Origin: Amaurobius ferox
Taxonomy: Eukaryota; Arthropoda; Arachnida; Araneae; Amaurobiidae
Direction of reading: 5' to 3'
DNA: 64,000 nucleotides
Assembly (NCBI GenBank): GCA_951213105.1
Contig: OX578134.1
Location: forward strand, 142,894,450-142,958,449
Shown here: one piece after another, positions 1-11,040 of the stretch
How positions within the stretch are numbered: position 1 is the first letter of the stretch
Layout of the letters: every line of letters starts with the position of its first letter
Translations under genes and position numbers: made by a program
The notes under the pieces: generated by a model
Database searches by the model: none
Told to the model about the DNA's origin: nothing
Seen by the model: only the letters and a program-made list of their open reading frames with translations

Positions 1-1525
1 TAAGAAATCAGGCTGAAGCTAGTTGTGATAAATTACATCATTAAAAGATATTCAAAAGGAATCTGACAAAAACATGAATCTTGGTTTTCTGCATGACTTG
101 ATTTGATTTTTGGTTGGTGTCCTTTGGAGTACAATAGATGCATATTTCTCAATCCCAAATAAATTTGTAGTGGATATTTTGATACTATGTGTTTCTATTT
201 TCCCTACAATACATATCATATACAAGGTTCCATGTAAATCTCTAAACATCGCATTAAATTTACATGGAAAAGTCAATGAATGTACAACGATGAGTCTGTC
301 TAATCCTATTTAAAGGATTTTTCCCGATCAAAAACAATTACAAAGTTCTAAAATATTGTCTAATTTGAAATTGACCTACCTTTTTTGATATATATAATAA
401 CATTGAATTTATTTTATAAAGCTACCAGCATTATTAAATACTAAAACTGTCAATGTGTCCAAACTAATTTTTCTTTCTCTTTTCTCATGTGAAAATGTTA
501 CGACAGTTTGTTTTATCTTTAAGATATATCTCGACAGATTTCTTTTACCGTATTTTAAATTCTACTTGATATTTACACTAAAAGGTTTTGAAAATGTACT
601 TTCCAATCTTACATTTTAAAGCAAAATAGTTTGACCTTTGCTGCTGACAAAATATTTTACATTTATATATTTTTGAGTGTTGTAAATAACTGTGTAAATA
701 AAAAATTTGACTGTGCTAATAAAGAAAAAATCACATTAATACTTTATTCAGGTACACGATTTCAATCATCTGTTTTCAAATTAAATTGAACGTAAAATTT
801 TGTCATTTTTACTCAAAAGCCGAACTTCAATATTTAAATTTTTAATAACAATAATTTTTAATTTTTTTAATTTTCAATATTTAAATCTTTTAAATCTAAC
901 CTTATCTTCATACAATAAACTTCTAATTTCCAAATAATTTAAAAACATTACTAAATGAAATTTTAAAGTAAATTTGTACAGCAGCTCATTTCTCTTGTAT
1001 CAGAACGACATTTTATGAAGAAGTTAGTGGGAAATAACTCAATTAAATCCTCAATAATGATATAAATTTGTACATATTTTTATTATTATATAGTTAACCT
1101 TAAATTGAAGAGTTTAAGCAGCACGCATTATAAAGAAATGCCCATATTTTAAAAATGGCAACCAGAATGTACAGATATAACAGGATTGCAATTTTAGAAA
1201 GAATGTCAACGAATTTAAATGGGCTATTAATTTTAGTATGGCTCTTAGGAATACGGAACACACCCATCAATACCGTCGAGTGTGTGATTATTTTCTCTGA
1301 ACCTTTTAAAGAAATTTGGAGATGATTTTCAAATATAGCCCAGAAATGGCCGAATCATAAGATATCTTGTAAAACTTTTGGTTTAATGTAAGTCGAACAA
1401 TTGATAAACGAACGAAGTGCAGGACTTCAAAAATTTTTAAGCATCCAGAAGCATCTCGGATGCGATTGCTCAAATTTGGAAATACATAATTGTATGAATG
1501 CAGGACTTGTAAAGCAATAACTTAC
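1..1525. other. AT-rich non-coding stretch below the last recognised exon
   Basis: Low-complexity AT-rich DNA with only short chance open frames. On the minus strand a possible 3' splice site (AGCTTCAG) lies at about 13-20, followed by an open phase-0 frame that runs off the window; it could start the next exon of the gene described at 1526-1638, but it is too short to judge. I see nothing else. Confidence 0.4.
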
Positions 1526-1638
1526 GTTAACAAACGGCTGTTTCCATATAATAGGGGGCGCGAATGGGCTAGATTCAACTTCATGGGCAAATGGGCTAGA
1601 TTCAACTTTTGGACTTCGGGTTTGTTGATTATCTTGCA
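1526..1638 (-). CDS. Candidate exon 5 of the minus-strand receptor-tail gene
   Basis: The block is 113 bp, preceded by a pyrimidine-rich 3' splice site (CTCCTTCGTCAG) and followed by a strong donor (AAC|GTAAGT). It starts with two bases that complete a codon and ends on a codon boundary. That is the phase left open by the exon at 28626-28747, which ends with one extra G. The frame gives about 38 residues beginning VQDNQQTRSPK and includes a direct repeat of VESSPFA, encoded by a roughly 25-bp duplicated DNA stretch. No known domain is visible; the composition (Ser, Pro, Glu) suits an unstructured tail. The intron to the previous recognised exon would be about 27 kb, so exons in between may have been missed, and this exon could be alternative or could belong to a different gene. 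Splice sites and phase are seen; membership of the same gene is inferred. Confidence 0.5.
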
Positions 1639-1769
1639 CTGACGAAGGAGATGCAGAGTATTCTCGAAATTGCTCTATGCTGTATTATTGTGTTATTTGT
1701 ACTTATATGCATTGCTTAAATCCTCCTTATTCATCGCACAAAGTATAATTTTATTGATTTGATTAGACT

Positions 1770-2272
1770 TCACTTTCTGATAAATTTGAGAGATGTAAAG
1801 TTTCCAAGTGAGAGTGGAATGAAATTACACTCCAAGGTGCTTACTATAAAAATGTTTTGCCAGTGAATGGACTCATTTTTTAAAGTCATTATTGAAGTTG
1901 ACGTTAGAGAAATCCGGTAAAAGTGGAATGTATTTGTGGTACATTTGTTGTCATTTTCCTTTATACCCCACTGGATTATACATTGCGACATGATATCTAA
2001 ATCATTTTGAAGAATGACATGCACGAAATTTACGTTTCTATGCTTAGCAACCAGGGCCTTGTTGTTGGCGTATAAGTTACAGTTAACTACGGGGACACAA
2101 GGAATATTATTAATGTACTGGTTGAACAACTTGGATTCGACAAGGGGCACGGAATTTACGTATTTATGCTAAGCAACCAGGGTCGTGTCGTTGTCGTATA
2201 AGTTAAAGCCGACTTCGAGGATACAAGGAATATCAATAATGTACGGGTTGAACAGTTTGGATTCGACAAGGG
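1770..2272 (-). pseudogene. Decayed LINE reverse transcriptase fragment with duplicated catalytic region
   Basis: Read on the minus strand, the frame follows the palm region of a non-LTR (Jockey-like) reverse transcriptase: a YINNIP block (usual YINDIP), then LYANNKAL where the family has LYADDTAL, then LQNDLDIMSQ, a WGIKENDNKC block (usual W.IKIN..K) and a thumb-like end. The two catalytic aspartates are lost, so it cannot be active. A 126-bp tandem duplication (2021-2146 and 2147-2272) repeats exactly the part that spans the YxDD box; the second copy reads LYDNDTTL and ends in a stop. No endonuclease or RNase H part is visible. It is a truncated fossil, probably inside an intron of the receptor-tail gene. 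Confidence 0.75.
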
Positions 2273-2721
2273 AATCTTAAGGGATACCACTTAGAATATC
2301 CCAGCACTAGATATAAAATTAGAGACTCGCACAATGAAGCTACGCTTCGCTAGATATGAGTAAATGATTTTGAATTGTTGAAAAGAAAAAATGGTGCTCA
2401 AGGAGTATTAAAAAGAATCCATTGAGCCACACTTTATCAAACGCCTCTTAGCGCATGAAGATAAAGAGAAGGAGTTATTATTTCATATTGGAAATAAACC
2501 AAAATTATTTAAGACAATAAATCAGTTGCACTGAAGTAAGATAAGTCCCACGTCGTTACATGTATTTATATGGCAAATGGATGGATTGATTTAAATAATA
2601 ATTATTTAAACTGTTATCTTTGCAGAAAAAGTATCAGTCCAATGCAATTCATAGATATAAATATCTTACAAATAATAAAATATTCCTACATATTCAGATT
2701 TATTTTACCTTTCAATGTATA

Positions 2722-3097
2722 CCCTAACAGCATTTTTTTCCCAGTGACGTAATATTTACGTCACACTGTGACTTTGAGACGTCACAGGACGTCGCAGTAC
2801 GTCTTGGCAATGTCATATTAAGGTCACAGCAAGTCATTTTGGTCATTTTCATGGTCGTTTGTGACGTCGCAAATTAACTTGTTTGTGACGTCATATTGTA
2901 ATTGCCATTATAATGTCTTCACATTGTTACGTGTTATTTAAATTATGGAAACGTCACAAAATATAGTCGCAATGAAGTTACAATGTTGCTAATACGTAAC
3001 GTCGCATAGAAGTCACAAATATGATGTCACATTGTGATTCAGGTGTCACGTGACTGCAAGGTCACTGTCACATATGTGACGAACTTTGCTGTGAGGG
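2722..3097. mobile_element. TA-flanked MITE packed with TGACGT motifs
   Basis: The ends are inverted repeats: CCCTAACAGCA at the left and TGCTGTGAGGG at the right, with TA on both sides (2720-2721 and 3098-3099), as for Tc1/mariner-type insertion. The 376-bp interior has no open frame. It is largely a degenerate series of GTCAC, TGACGT and ACGTCA words in both orientations, so it can fold on itself along most of its length. Non-autonomous; no transposase partner with these ends is seen in the window. Confidence 0.75.
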
Positions 3098-4225
3098 TAT
3101 TGGCATCCATATATTCTGTACCTTGTTTTCTAACTAGACAAAAATTTATTAGGTCTACTCATAGGGAAATTTAATTTTAGATTAATCAAACATATATATC
3201 TTAAAGAATACGTCTTCCTGTTGTGATAAATGAAAGAAGATGGGACTGTACTCACACCCACGACACAGAGATATAATTCTCAAAACATAATGCTATTTCC
3301 ATATTTTTCATACATGGGAGTTTTATCTCTTTCTTTCTAACTCCATGGTTTGGCGTTTTGTTTTGAGAACAACTACGCGGATAAGTTTTTTCTTTAATTG
3401 TTGACTATTCCTCCATTGGAATAGAAACATATATCATTTCAGATGTTTCTTTTCTTCTTTCAGAAATGATATCTTCCATTTGTGTCTTCGCTTGGAGTAA
3501 AATATATACGAGTATTTATGGCGCTATTATACGAAACATTTGTTACTAATATGAGGAAACCGATATCTCATAGTACACTACAAAAGAAGCAAGAGATACT
3601 TTTGCTTGCAACGCTTAATGAGGACTTATAATCTGTTCAAAATTTTAATTTACTTCTACAAAATTTACAGTCAAAATACATCACAAGTAACAGCGATGTA
3701 AATAAAGAATGTGACTTTGACAAAACCAATAATGAAATATATTACAACGTAAAACGCGGTGCAGTAAAAAAAAGTACATACATTTAAAAAAAATAACTTG
3801 ATTAATTTTCTAGTGCAACAATCCAGGACTGAAAAACCAAGAACTGAGTGCAGATTAAGCAGGTCAAACGGAAAATGCCAAAACGGCAGAATCCAAGTAT
3901 CGTTACCTAATGTGAATATATGGCAGGTGTATATTTAAAAAATACTAACTACAGTCATGAAACACCTCACCGATGAGAGATAGAAGTTCGTTTCGAAAAA
4001 TTTGGATTTTTTCTCCACCTGCTGCAACAACTATTGTAAGCAGAATAAGTTAAATACTAGCAAAATGCTGGGCTTTGAGTAATAAGTTTAATTATCAAGT
4101 TTTATAATCGAAACCCATAGAAATGTGTCAATGGGTTGTATCTGCATCAAATTTTAGAACAGAATATTAAAAGCAACTATGACTAAGTCTTTTTAACTAT
4201 GCCAGAAAGACGCTGACAAACTTAG
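3098..4225. other. AT-rich stretch, nothing recognised
   Basis: No exon-like block with splice sites, RNA gene or clear repeat boundary was found here. Confidence 0.3.
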
Positions 4226-4437
4226 TGACGGATTTTAACTTACTGCAAATTTTAATGGACTTTAAACTGGCATTTTTGATCGATAACATGTTCTATATAT
4301 GAACATTTTATCGATCAAAAATGCCAGTTTCGATAACATGCTCTATATATGAACATGTTATCGATAAAAAATTCCAATTTATGGCCCATTAAAATTTGCA
4401 GGCCCTGTTTCGAAAATCATAACGCTAAAATCCGTCT
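4226..4437. repeat. Palindromic MITE-like repeat
   Basis: Outer arms GACGGATTTTA (left, about 4228) and TAAAATCCGTC (right, to 4436) enclose second arms TGCAAATTTTAATGG and CCATTAAAATTTGCA. The centre holds TCGATAACATG..TCTATATATGAACAT twice, making two nested hairpins. The right half carries extra sequence not matched on the left. No coding content. Confidence 0.65.
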
Positions 4438-4476
4438 ACATAGAAAGGTGTAATGATACCAATATTGATAAAGACT

Positions 4477-4880
4477 TGAGAGTGTTTACTTCGAGGATAA
4501 AAGCTTGCAATTTCACCCCGATAGCTCAACGGTACAGCGTTGTCTGGCCAGTTCTGAAAGTGACCCTAGTACGAATAGTACGGATTCAGTGGACTCTGGA
4601 AGTTGACAGCCGATTTCAAATTGAGACGACCCAACCACGCCGGATACTAACCTGGGTAAAATAGTAGTAGCAGGAAGCTAACCTGGGATAAAAATAGCAG
4701 GAGGTGGTCAGTCAGATTGTCAGTTGCCCGCCAATCTTATATTGGAGGGTGGAGAATGCAGAGTCCACTTCAGCTATAAGAGTTTGCAATTTCGTCCCAG
4801 TAGCTCAACGGCAGTGAGTTGGCTGGCCAGTTCGGTGATCCAGGTTTCGATTCCCGGTTAGAGCAGCAAAGTTACTTACA
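4477..4880 (+). mobile_element. LTR-like element with tRNA-like terminal repeats (copy 1)
   Basis: Two direct repeats bound a short non-coding body. The right one (4757-4880) runs TGCAGAG...CTTACA and contains a tRNA-like sequence with an A box (TAGCTCAACGGCAGTGAG) and a B box (GGTTTCGATTCCCGG, one base longer than usual). The left one (4477 to about 4550) starts TGAGAGTG and keeps only the A-box half; the rest, including any primer site, is deleted into the body. A purine tract (GGAGGGTGGAGAA) lies immediately before the right repeat. The body shares CTGAAAGTGACCC, ACGGATTCAGTGG and CTAACCTGG motifs with the copy at 17914-19429. A TGGCGCCAAC stretch lies 43 bp past the right end (4923). It could also be read as a dimeric tRNA-derived SINE. 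Confidence 0.55.
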
Positions 4881-4961
4881 ACTTAAAAGCACCCTCACCC
4901 TCTACTCGGTGTGATATTAATTTGGCGCCAACTTTGCACAAAATAAAAAAGAAATATCAAA

Positions 4962-5182
4962 TGGCCAGGTACTTGTATTTCATCATTCGCCTATATATCG
5001 GCCAGAAACGTGAACCATTTATCCGTCCTGGGCATTACCCTAGGCGCACCAGAGGGGAGCGGAACACACTGCGCCCAACAACAAAACATCCATGCCTTAC
5101 GTGGGACTCGAACCCACAACGCTGCGGCCGAACGATCGCTTGGAAACGCTCGCCTTGACCGTTCGACCACCGTGTCGGTGAA
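4962..5182 (-). mobile_element. tRNA-headed SINE
   Basis: On the minus strand the head (about 5178-5092) is tRNA-like: A box TGGTCGAACGGTCAAGG, a long variable arm of Ser/Leu type, and B box GGGTTCGAGTCCC within a perfect 5-bp T stem (GTGGG/CCCAC). The acceptor stem no longer pairs, so it is not a working tRNA gene. A GC-richer body follows (GGGCGCAGTGTGTTCC onward to the ATATATAGGCG region) and then AT-rich flank. Ends are approximate. Confidence 0.65.
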
Positions 5183-5189
5183 ATGAAAA

Positions 5190-6140
5190 ATATAAACTAT
5201 CACACAAAGAATGACTTCATAAAGATCTCAGGAAGAAACTCGCCTATTGTCACTGAACTTATAAATCTGCCTCTGCGAGTGGAATTACGCACAGTCTATA
5301 TTTTATTCTAAAAACCCTTTAAAAATTGTAGTCACAATGTTTATTATGCAAAGCTATAGTTTAATTTTTTTCTGAAAACAATACAAATAACAAAAAAAAA
5401 ATCAGAAAATACACATCATAAGAAGAACATTAACGGGAAATTACACCTTCTGGAAGACAAAACTAACTCCTACTAAATAGTTTATTCACGTAGCCAATGT
5501 TCTTAGTGTCTAAGTGAGATTCATGCCTTTCGTTTGTAAAAATATCACAACATTTTAAAAGATAAACATATCTGATCGTCTAGTGCCACAATGGTAGCAT
5601 TACTTTTATAACTCTTTAAATGATAGCTTCATATTTGTTATGAAATTCTGCAATAAAAATAGCAATTTGCGTCACGTTTATATGATATATTTGACCAATT
5701 TATTATAAAGACTTTTTCACACATTATAAAATAGCCGTATATTTAAAAACGTAAGATAAATGGAATATAAATTATGAATTTGTAAGACAAATTGTATGGA
5801 AGTCTGATTTTAAACGCAGTTTTACAAGGAATCTCTTTTTGGAATATATTTACATTCAAATGTATTAGCTGACGACAACGCCTCTGTATGAAGAATTTTG
5901 CATCGCATTTGTGTAAAGGTGGTGAAATAAACAGTCAGGCATCTTTTTATAAAAACAATAAGTTTATTCTTAAAACTGTAGAAAATAATAAAATAAACAC
6001 CCATTAACGTAATTTATAAATATTAAATCAGAATGTACATGGTCCACCCTTTCCTCCGTCGGCTACAGCCACACAAGCCATGTTCCAACTTGGCTTCGCA
6101 CTTTGCATCTTTAGAACCTGGTTGCCAGCTCCACCTGCCG
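5190..6140. other. AT-rich stretch with a GC-richer patch at about 6035-6140
   Basis: The GC-richer patch looks like the border of an old repeat, but I could not place it in a family. No exon with splice sites was found. Confidence 0.3.
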
Positions 6141-6144
6141 TTCA

Positions 6145-6262
6145 CAATCTGCTTGGTTACTATTTAAATTTAGACTCTCCTTACCCTGGGGAAGACACTG
6201 CTTGAATAATAATAAGTCGAGAATAGAAATTGATAATTCTTACAAACGTTTATTCGTCCATC
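6145..6262 (+). repeat. Dispersed repeat, copy 1 of 2
   Basis: It shares a run of matches with 9845-9945: GTTACT..AATTTTAGACTCT, then a CCCYGGGGAGA-like block, then AAGTCGAGAATAG and a TTACAA end. The family is not recognised; it could be part of an old LTR. Confidence 0.5.
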
Positions 6263-6272
6263 ACAGGAAAAC

Positions 6273-6593
<321 letters not shown>

Positions 6594-6719
6594 AAAAGGA
6601 CATTAAAATACGAAAATCAATGCATACATGAGTATGAAAAATACGATTAATGAAAAATGACTTAAACCGTAGGGCGCGATGTTGCACTTACAAGATAAGT
6701 AAAAATACAGATTTCGTGA

Positions 6720-6810
6720 TAGCATGCTATATCCGGGAGCGGGGGGTCACAATCCCCCCCGGCCATTTACTATTTTAACTGTTGGCTTTTTCCCTTTAAT
6801 TCCTTTGAAA

Positions 6811-6907
<97 letters not shown>

Positions 6908-6990
6908 ATGAAAGAAGGAAAAAGGCCAACTGAATAGCAAAAAATGATCGAGGGGGATTGTGAACCCTCGCTCCCGGTTGTAGTGTGCTA
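6720..6990. repeat. Foldback repeat with a (TA)n loop
   Basis: Arms 6720-6811 and 6904-6990 are inverted copies (CCGGGAGCG.GGG.TCACAATCCCCC against GGGGGATTGTGAACCCTCGCTCCCGG), about 75-80% alike by eye. The loop is an 89-bp (TA)n tract (6815-6903). The GGGATTG.GACCC core recurs in the larger foldback at 27699-28209, so both may belong to one family linked to TA tracts. Confidence 0.65.
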
Positions 6991-9844
6991 TTACGCCCAG
7001 GCAACAGTCCCGGAGTCATTGCTATGCATCGGCCTATCTCCCGAAAATATGTTAAGCATAATACACATTGAGTACAGGGAAGTTCCAAGAAGTGACAATG
7101 GCAGCAAGTGAATGAAAAACAAAAGAGTCAATACGAAGGTGGATAGTGAAAATTTTACCCTTTACAATTTTCCTTCATTTATCTCCAAAAATCTAAATGT
7201 AAAAATACTTAAATTATTTATATAATTGAAATTACAGTTTTTTATTCAGAGTCCAAATACTGAGGCTGCAGTTGGCTTTATATGCAATGGGCTATCGTTA
7301 AGATGGCAACAGTTTAAGATAAATTTCTTGTTATTACGTTCAAATAGGAATTTCCCAGTTTATGTCTATGAATGTTATATGTTAGGAACATCGCCTAACA
7401 CATTCATTCATTATTTAAGATAAGCAGCATTTATTTAATTTTATCAATCAGTAGAAAAAACTGTTCCTGAAAATAATTTTACACAGAAGAAACAAATTAA
7501 AATTGCTTACCTTCTCACTTTCTCACACCATAGAATATAATAAGGAGAAAGTATTGATTTCACGAGAGTTTCCAATTTCGTAATTTTGATGCTATTATAT
7601 TCGTATGTTTTGTTAAAATTCACAAATTGCTTTGAAAAATTTAAAAAATATTCAAATTATCGCGTAAAATGTTTAAAAAACCTCCATCGAAATATGTTAA
7701 ATAGTTTTTAAAATGAAAATTGAAATAATAATTCCATCCATATTATATGAAAATATCACGTGACTCATTGCAAAATAAAATAAGGCATCCATTTTTTTTT
7801 TGCTTATTGAAAATAGTGATTTTTATGGAACGCTTATATTTATATTTAGTGTTGCATCCGTTCTAAAACCGCCTTATTTTAACATATTGTCTGCGTATAT
7901 GAATTCTGTGCCTACGCAATTACAATATTTTTGATTTTAAATAATCACTAAACTTTATTTCTATAACTAAGCCCAATTTTAACGTATGCAGAATATAAAG
8001 AAATTAACGATTGTAAGATGACTTTTATAAGAATGGCTGAATTTTAACCCAAAATTATTTAGATCTGGAGCCTGGCATACAAGTGCTATGAATGGAACAT
8101 TCATTGATGTTACATAGAGAAGCAGACGATTTTATAGCATTGCCTTTATTGATGAAGTTTTGAGTTTCCAAGTAAAACAAATTATTGCAGTACTGTGATA
8201 ATTTCAAAAATAACACAGTTGAATGTATCATATTTAAGAGATGATTAAATAAAACTGCATTTCATTTGCAAAGTTTTTCATAATCAATGTTTTATACATG
8301 ATTAATATTTCTTGATTAAATTTAATATTTAAACTTCATACCGTAATATGATTATTTAGACAGGTAATAAAATTACTATAGGTGAATTAATCGAATGTAC
8401 AGAATGAACATAACATATAATCAAAAATGTTACATTCTCATTGCGTGTCAGTATGATTGACATGCAGTTTCGATAAGGAAATCCATTGTCAGCATAATTC
8501 TGGTTTAGTGAAGGCAATCATATTTTTTTAGTGTTTCCAGATATAAGTTGAAATATTTCTTTGCGAAAGTCGTAGTTCATTGATTTTCACTTTCCTCGCC
8601 AGTGGGATGAGAAGGACAGATTTCGTGTCGTCCCATTTCTGGACTAATTGAAAATGTAGATATTTTAAGGAGTAGTGATTACGAAAATTCACTTTTTTAA
8701 GCAACCTGCCTGTTTAGTGGACTCTAAAATCTCCGCGAATTTGTGTTATGGCGGAGCTCCTACAGCGATTTGTATAAAGAAGCTGATCAAGTGATTAACC
8801 TGCACGCGCGTTATGATGTAGCACTATTTTAATAATCTCCCTGTATATAATCTACGTAATGTTTCTGTAAATATGGTTAGTATGTTCTTGTAAATAAATC
8901 TATATTTTATGTTTGCCTCTGTAATGGATACTCTACAACATTGCATCTTCGCCTTATGTATGGCCCTTCGCCATAATGTAAACAGAGTTACTCTAAAAAT
9001 CTCTCGCAAAAACCTAACAAAATTTGGAACCCATAGTTTATTATATAAATTTGAAATAACATTACGAATATTTTGAAAATTTTCCCACCACTTTTACAGT
9101 ACCACGTTCCGTATTTTTATTCTACACTGTAACTTCTAGTCCTTTCTACTAGTAGAACGACTAAAACGATTGAAATTAAATAATTTCTAAATGAAGTTTG
9201 CGGCATTTGCCTTTGTTGTGATATACAATTCATCTACAGCGAAATTATTAATGATCGAAGTTACATGAAACTGTTTTCGATAGTATTTTCCGTTTTTGTC
9301 ATCTCTGACAATGAATCAAGCACAAATTAATGGCTTATATACTTTCTTTCCTATAAACAAACTAGTAATTCCTATAAGCAGTGGAAATATAGTATGTATG
9401 TGAGAATCAGAGTTTTAATTAAGCTATGCTATTGTACAGGGTATTAAATTTGTATATATGATTACAAACTAGCTGAATGCATACAATTCATCATTGTGGT
9501 TCTCCTGTTGCTACTTTGAAATATTAAATATTTCTTTTTTTAACTTAAAACACTAGTTTAAGAATGAAATCACGAAATTATACATTCTACATTTACTCAA
9601 ATAATAATTCGGACACAAATGAGATTAAACTTTGAGAAATGTAAATTTATGAGAAACTCAAGGGGAGACTCACATTCTAAATAGTTTTTATTATTTATTA
9701 GGTTAAATATTATAATAATAAGAGAAAAGTAAAATGTAAACATTATCTTGTCACTGTTTTATAAATTCTATCAATACAATAATCTTATTGCAACCCGTGG
9801 AAAGATAGTTCTAAGATCTAATTTTGATAATCTAAGATTAATCT
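6991..9844. other. AT-rich stretch, no supported gene
   Basis: Scattered open frames of up to about 65 codons lack splice sites, family motifs or coding composition. A 50-codon minus-strand frame near 8590-8690 (KWDDTKSVLLIPLARK) has no usable splice context. Nothing else is seen. Confidence 0.3.
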
Positions 9845-9945
9845 AAAGCGGTTGTTACTTAATTTTAGACTCTTCTGTCCCCGGGAGAGACTTGAAATTT
9901 AAGAAGTCGAGAATAGCAATAGTTAACCTTTACAATATATGGACA
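9845..9945 (+). repeat. Dispersed repeat, copy 2 of 2
   Basis: Diverged partner of 6145-6262; the best conserved part is AAGTCGAGAATAG followed by a TTACAA end. Confidence 0.5.
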
Positions 9946-10081
9946 TGCAAATCAATGAATACGCGTTTTAAATTACACAGTTCAAAATATATATGTTTGC
10001 TCACTGTTCCAAAACTAACGATTTATAGACATTTATGCTATTTATCTGTACAGTGTGTAACGTGATCAGTATTATATGTTT

Positions 10082-10330
10082 ACTTTCCCTATAATACATG
10101 ATAACGTATAAAGGAAGTTCTGTAATGGATTCGAAAACTGGAAATCGATTTATGTACCGATTTACACGTTACAGGCAATTCAGGTTTCAACACGTTTCAG
10201 GCGTTTCGTTTCAAATGAATACACCATATGTAGCATGGCGTCTGTATGTGTGTCTGCGCTATGTACTTTTCCATTCCAGCACCAAAACTTTACTACGTTA
10301 GATAAGTTTGTTTGGTAAGTCACTTGAAGT
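10082..10330 (+). repeat. Diverged copy of the 62541-64000 repeat family
   Basis: It starts CTTTCCCTATAATACATG.TAACGTATA, followed by a TGGATTCGAAAAC block and a GTGTGTCTG patch, then GGTAAGTCACTTG. The same order appears in both tandem copies at the right end of the window, where the similarity between copies is much higher. No coding function is visible. Confidence 0.6.
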
Positions 10331-11040
10331 TTACTCTGGAGCATTTATTTTTCTGTTTATTTATTTTGTCAGGCTTAAGACTTGCATACGAGGGTGTAAG
10401 CTGAAATTTTTTTTTTCTTATGCCTTTATTTCTTACTTCTCATACGTATTTTGTTGAATTCATCTGACAAAAGTTAACTGGGTGGTTCTGTAATTTTCCT
10501 ACGTATAAGGGGAGAATGTGGAATGTACCTACTTTTAATAATTTTTCGTAGAAAATAATATTGTGCATTTAACAATTTTATTGACTTCTGTGGATATTGC
10601 GTTTTAAGTTTTTAAGAAAATTTTCGGGAAAATTTGACTATAAGTATGTGTAAATTTATTTATTATTATCAATGAGAATGTAAAAGGGATATTAATATTT
10701 CAAAGAATCATTAACTTTGAGACATCAAATTTCGATTTATCACCTTTATATATTTTTCACTTTAAAACTAAATCTGTTCAAACATGAAAAATAATGTTTT
10801 TAACAAAACTCTTAAAGATTTCTAACATTTTATCGTGTCATTCTGTTTTATATGTCAAATACTATTAGTCGTGTTATCTGTTATACGTTTCCACAATATT
10901 TGAAGATTGACCAGATTATGCAACTTAACGTAAAAAGAAATTATAACACTTTATAAAATGAACGAAGCGGTATATCCATTTTAATTTTTAGAAATTTGAA
11001 CTTATTTCTTATCATGATTAATTAAGTTCAGATAATTGCG

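Noticed and set aside
5092..5178. A true tRNA-Ser gene
   Set aside because: The T arm is good but the acceptor stem does not pair and a SINE body follows directly.
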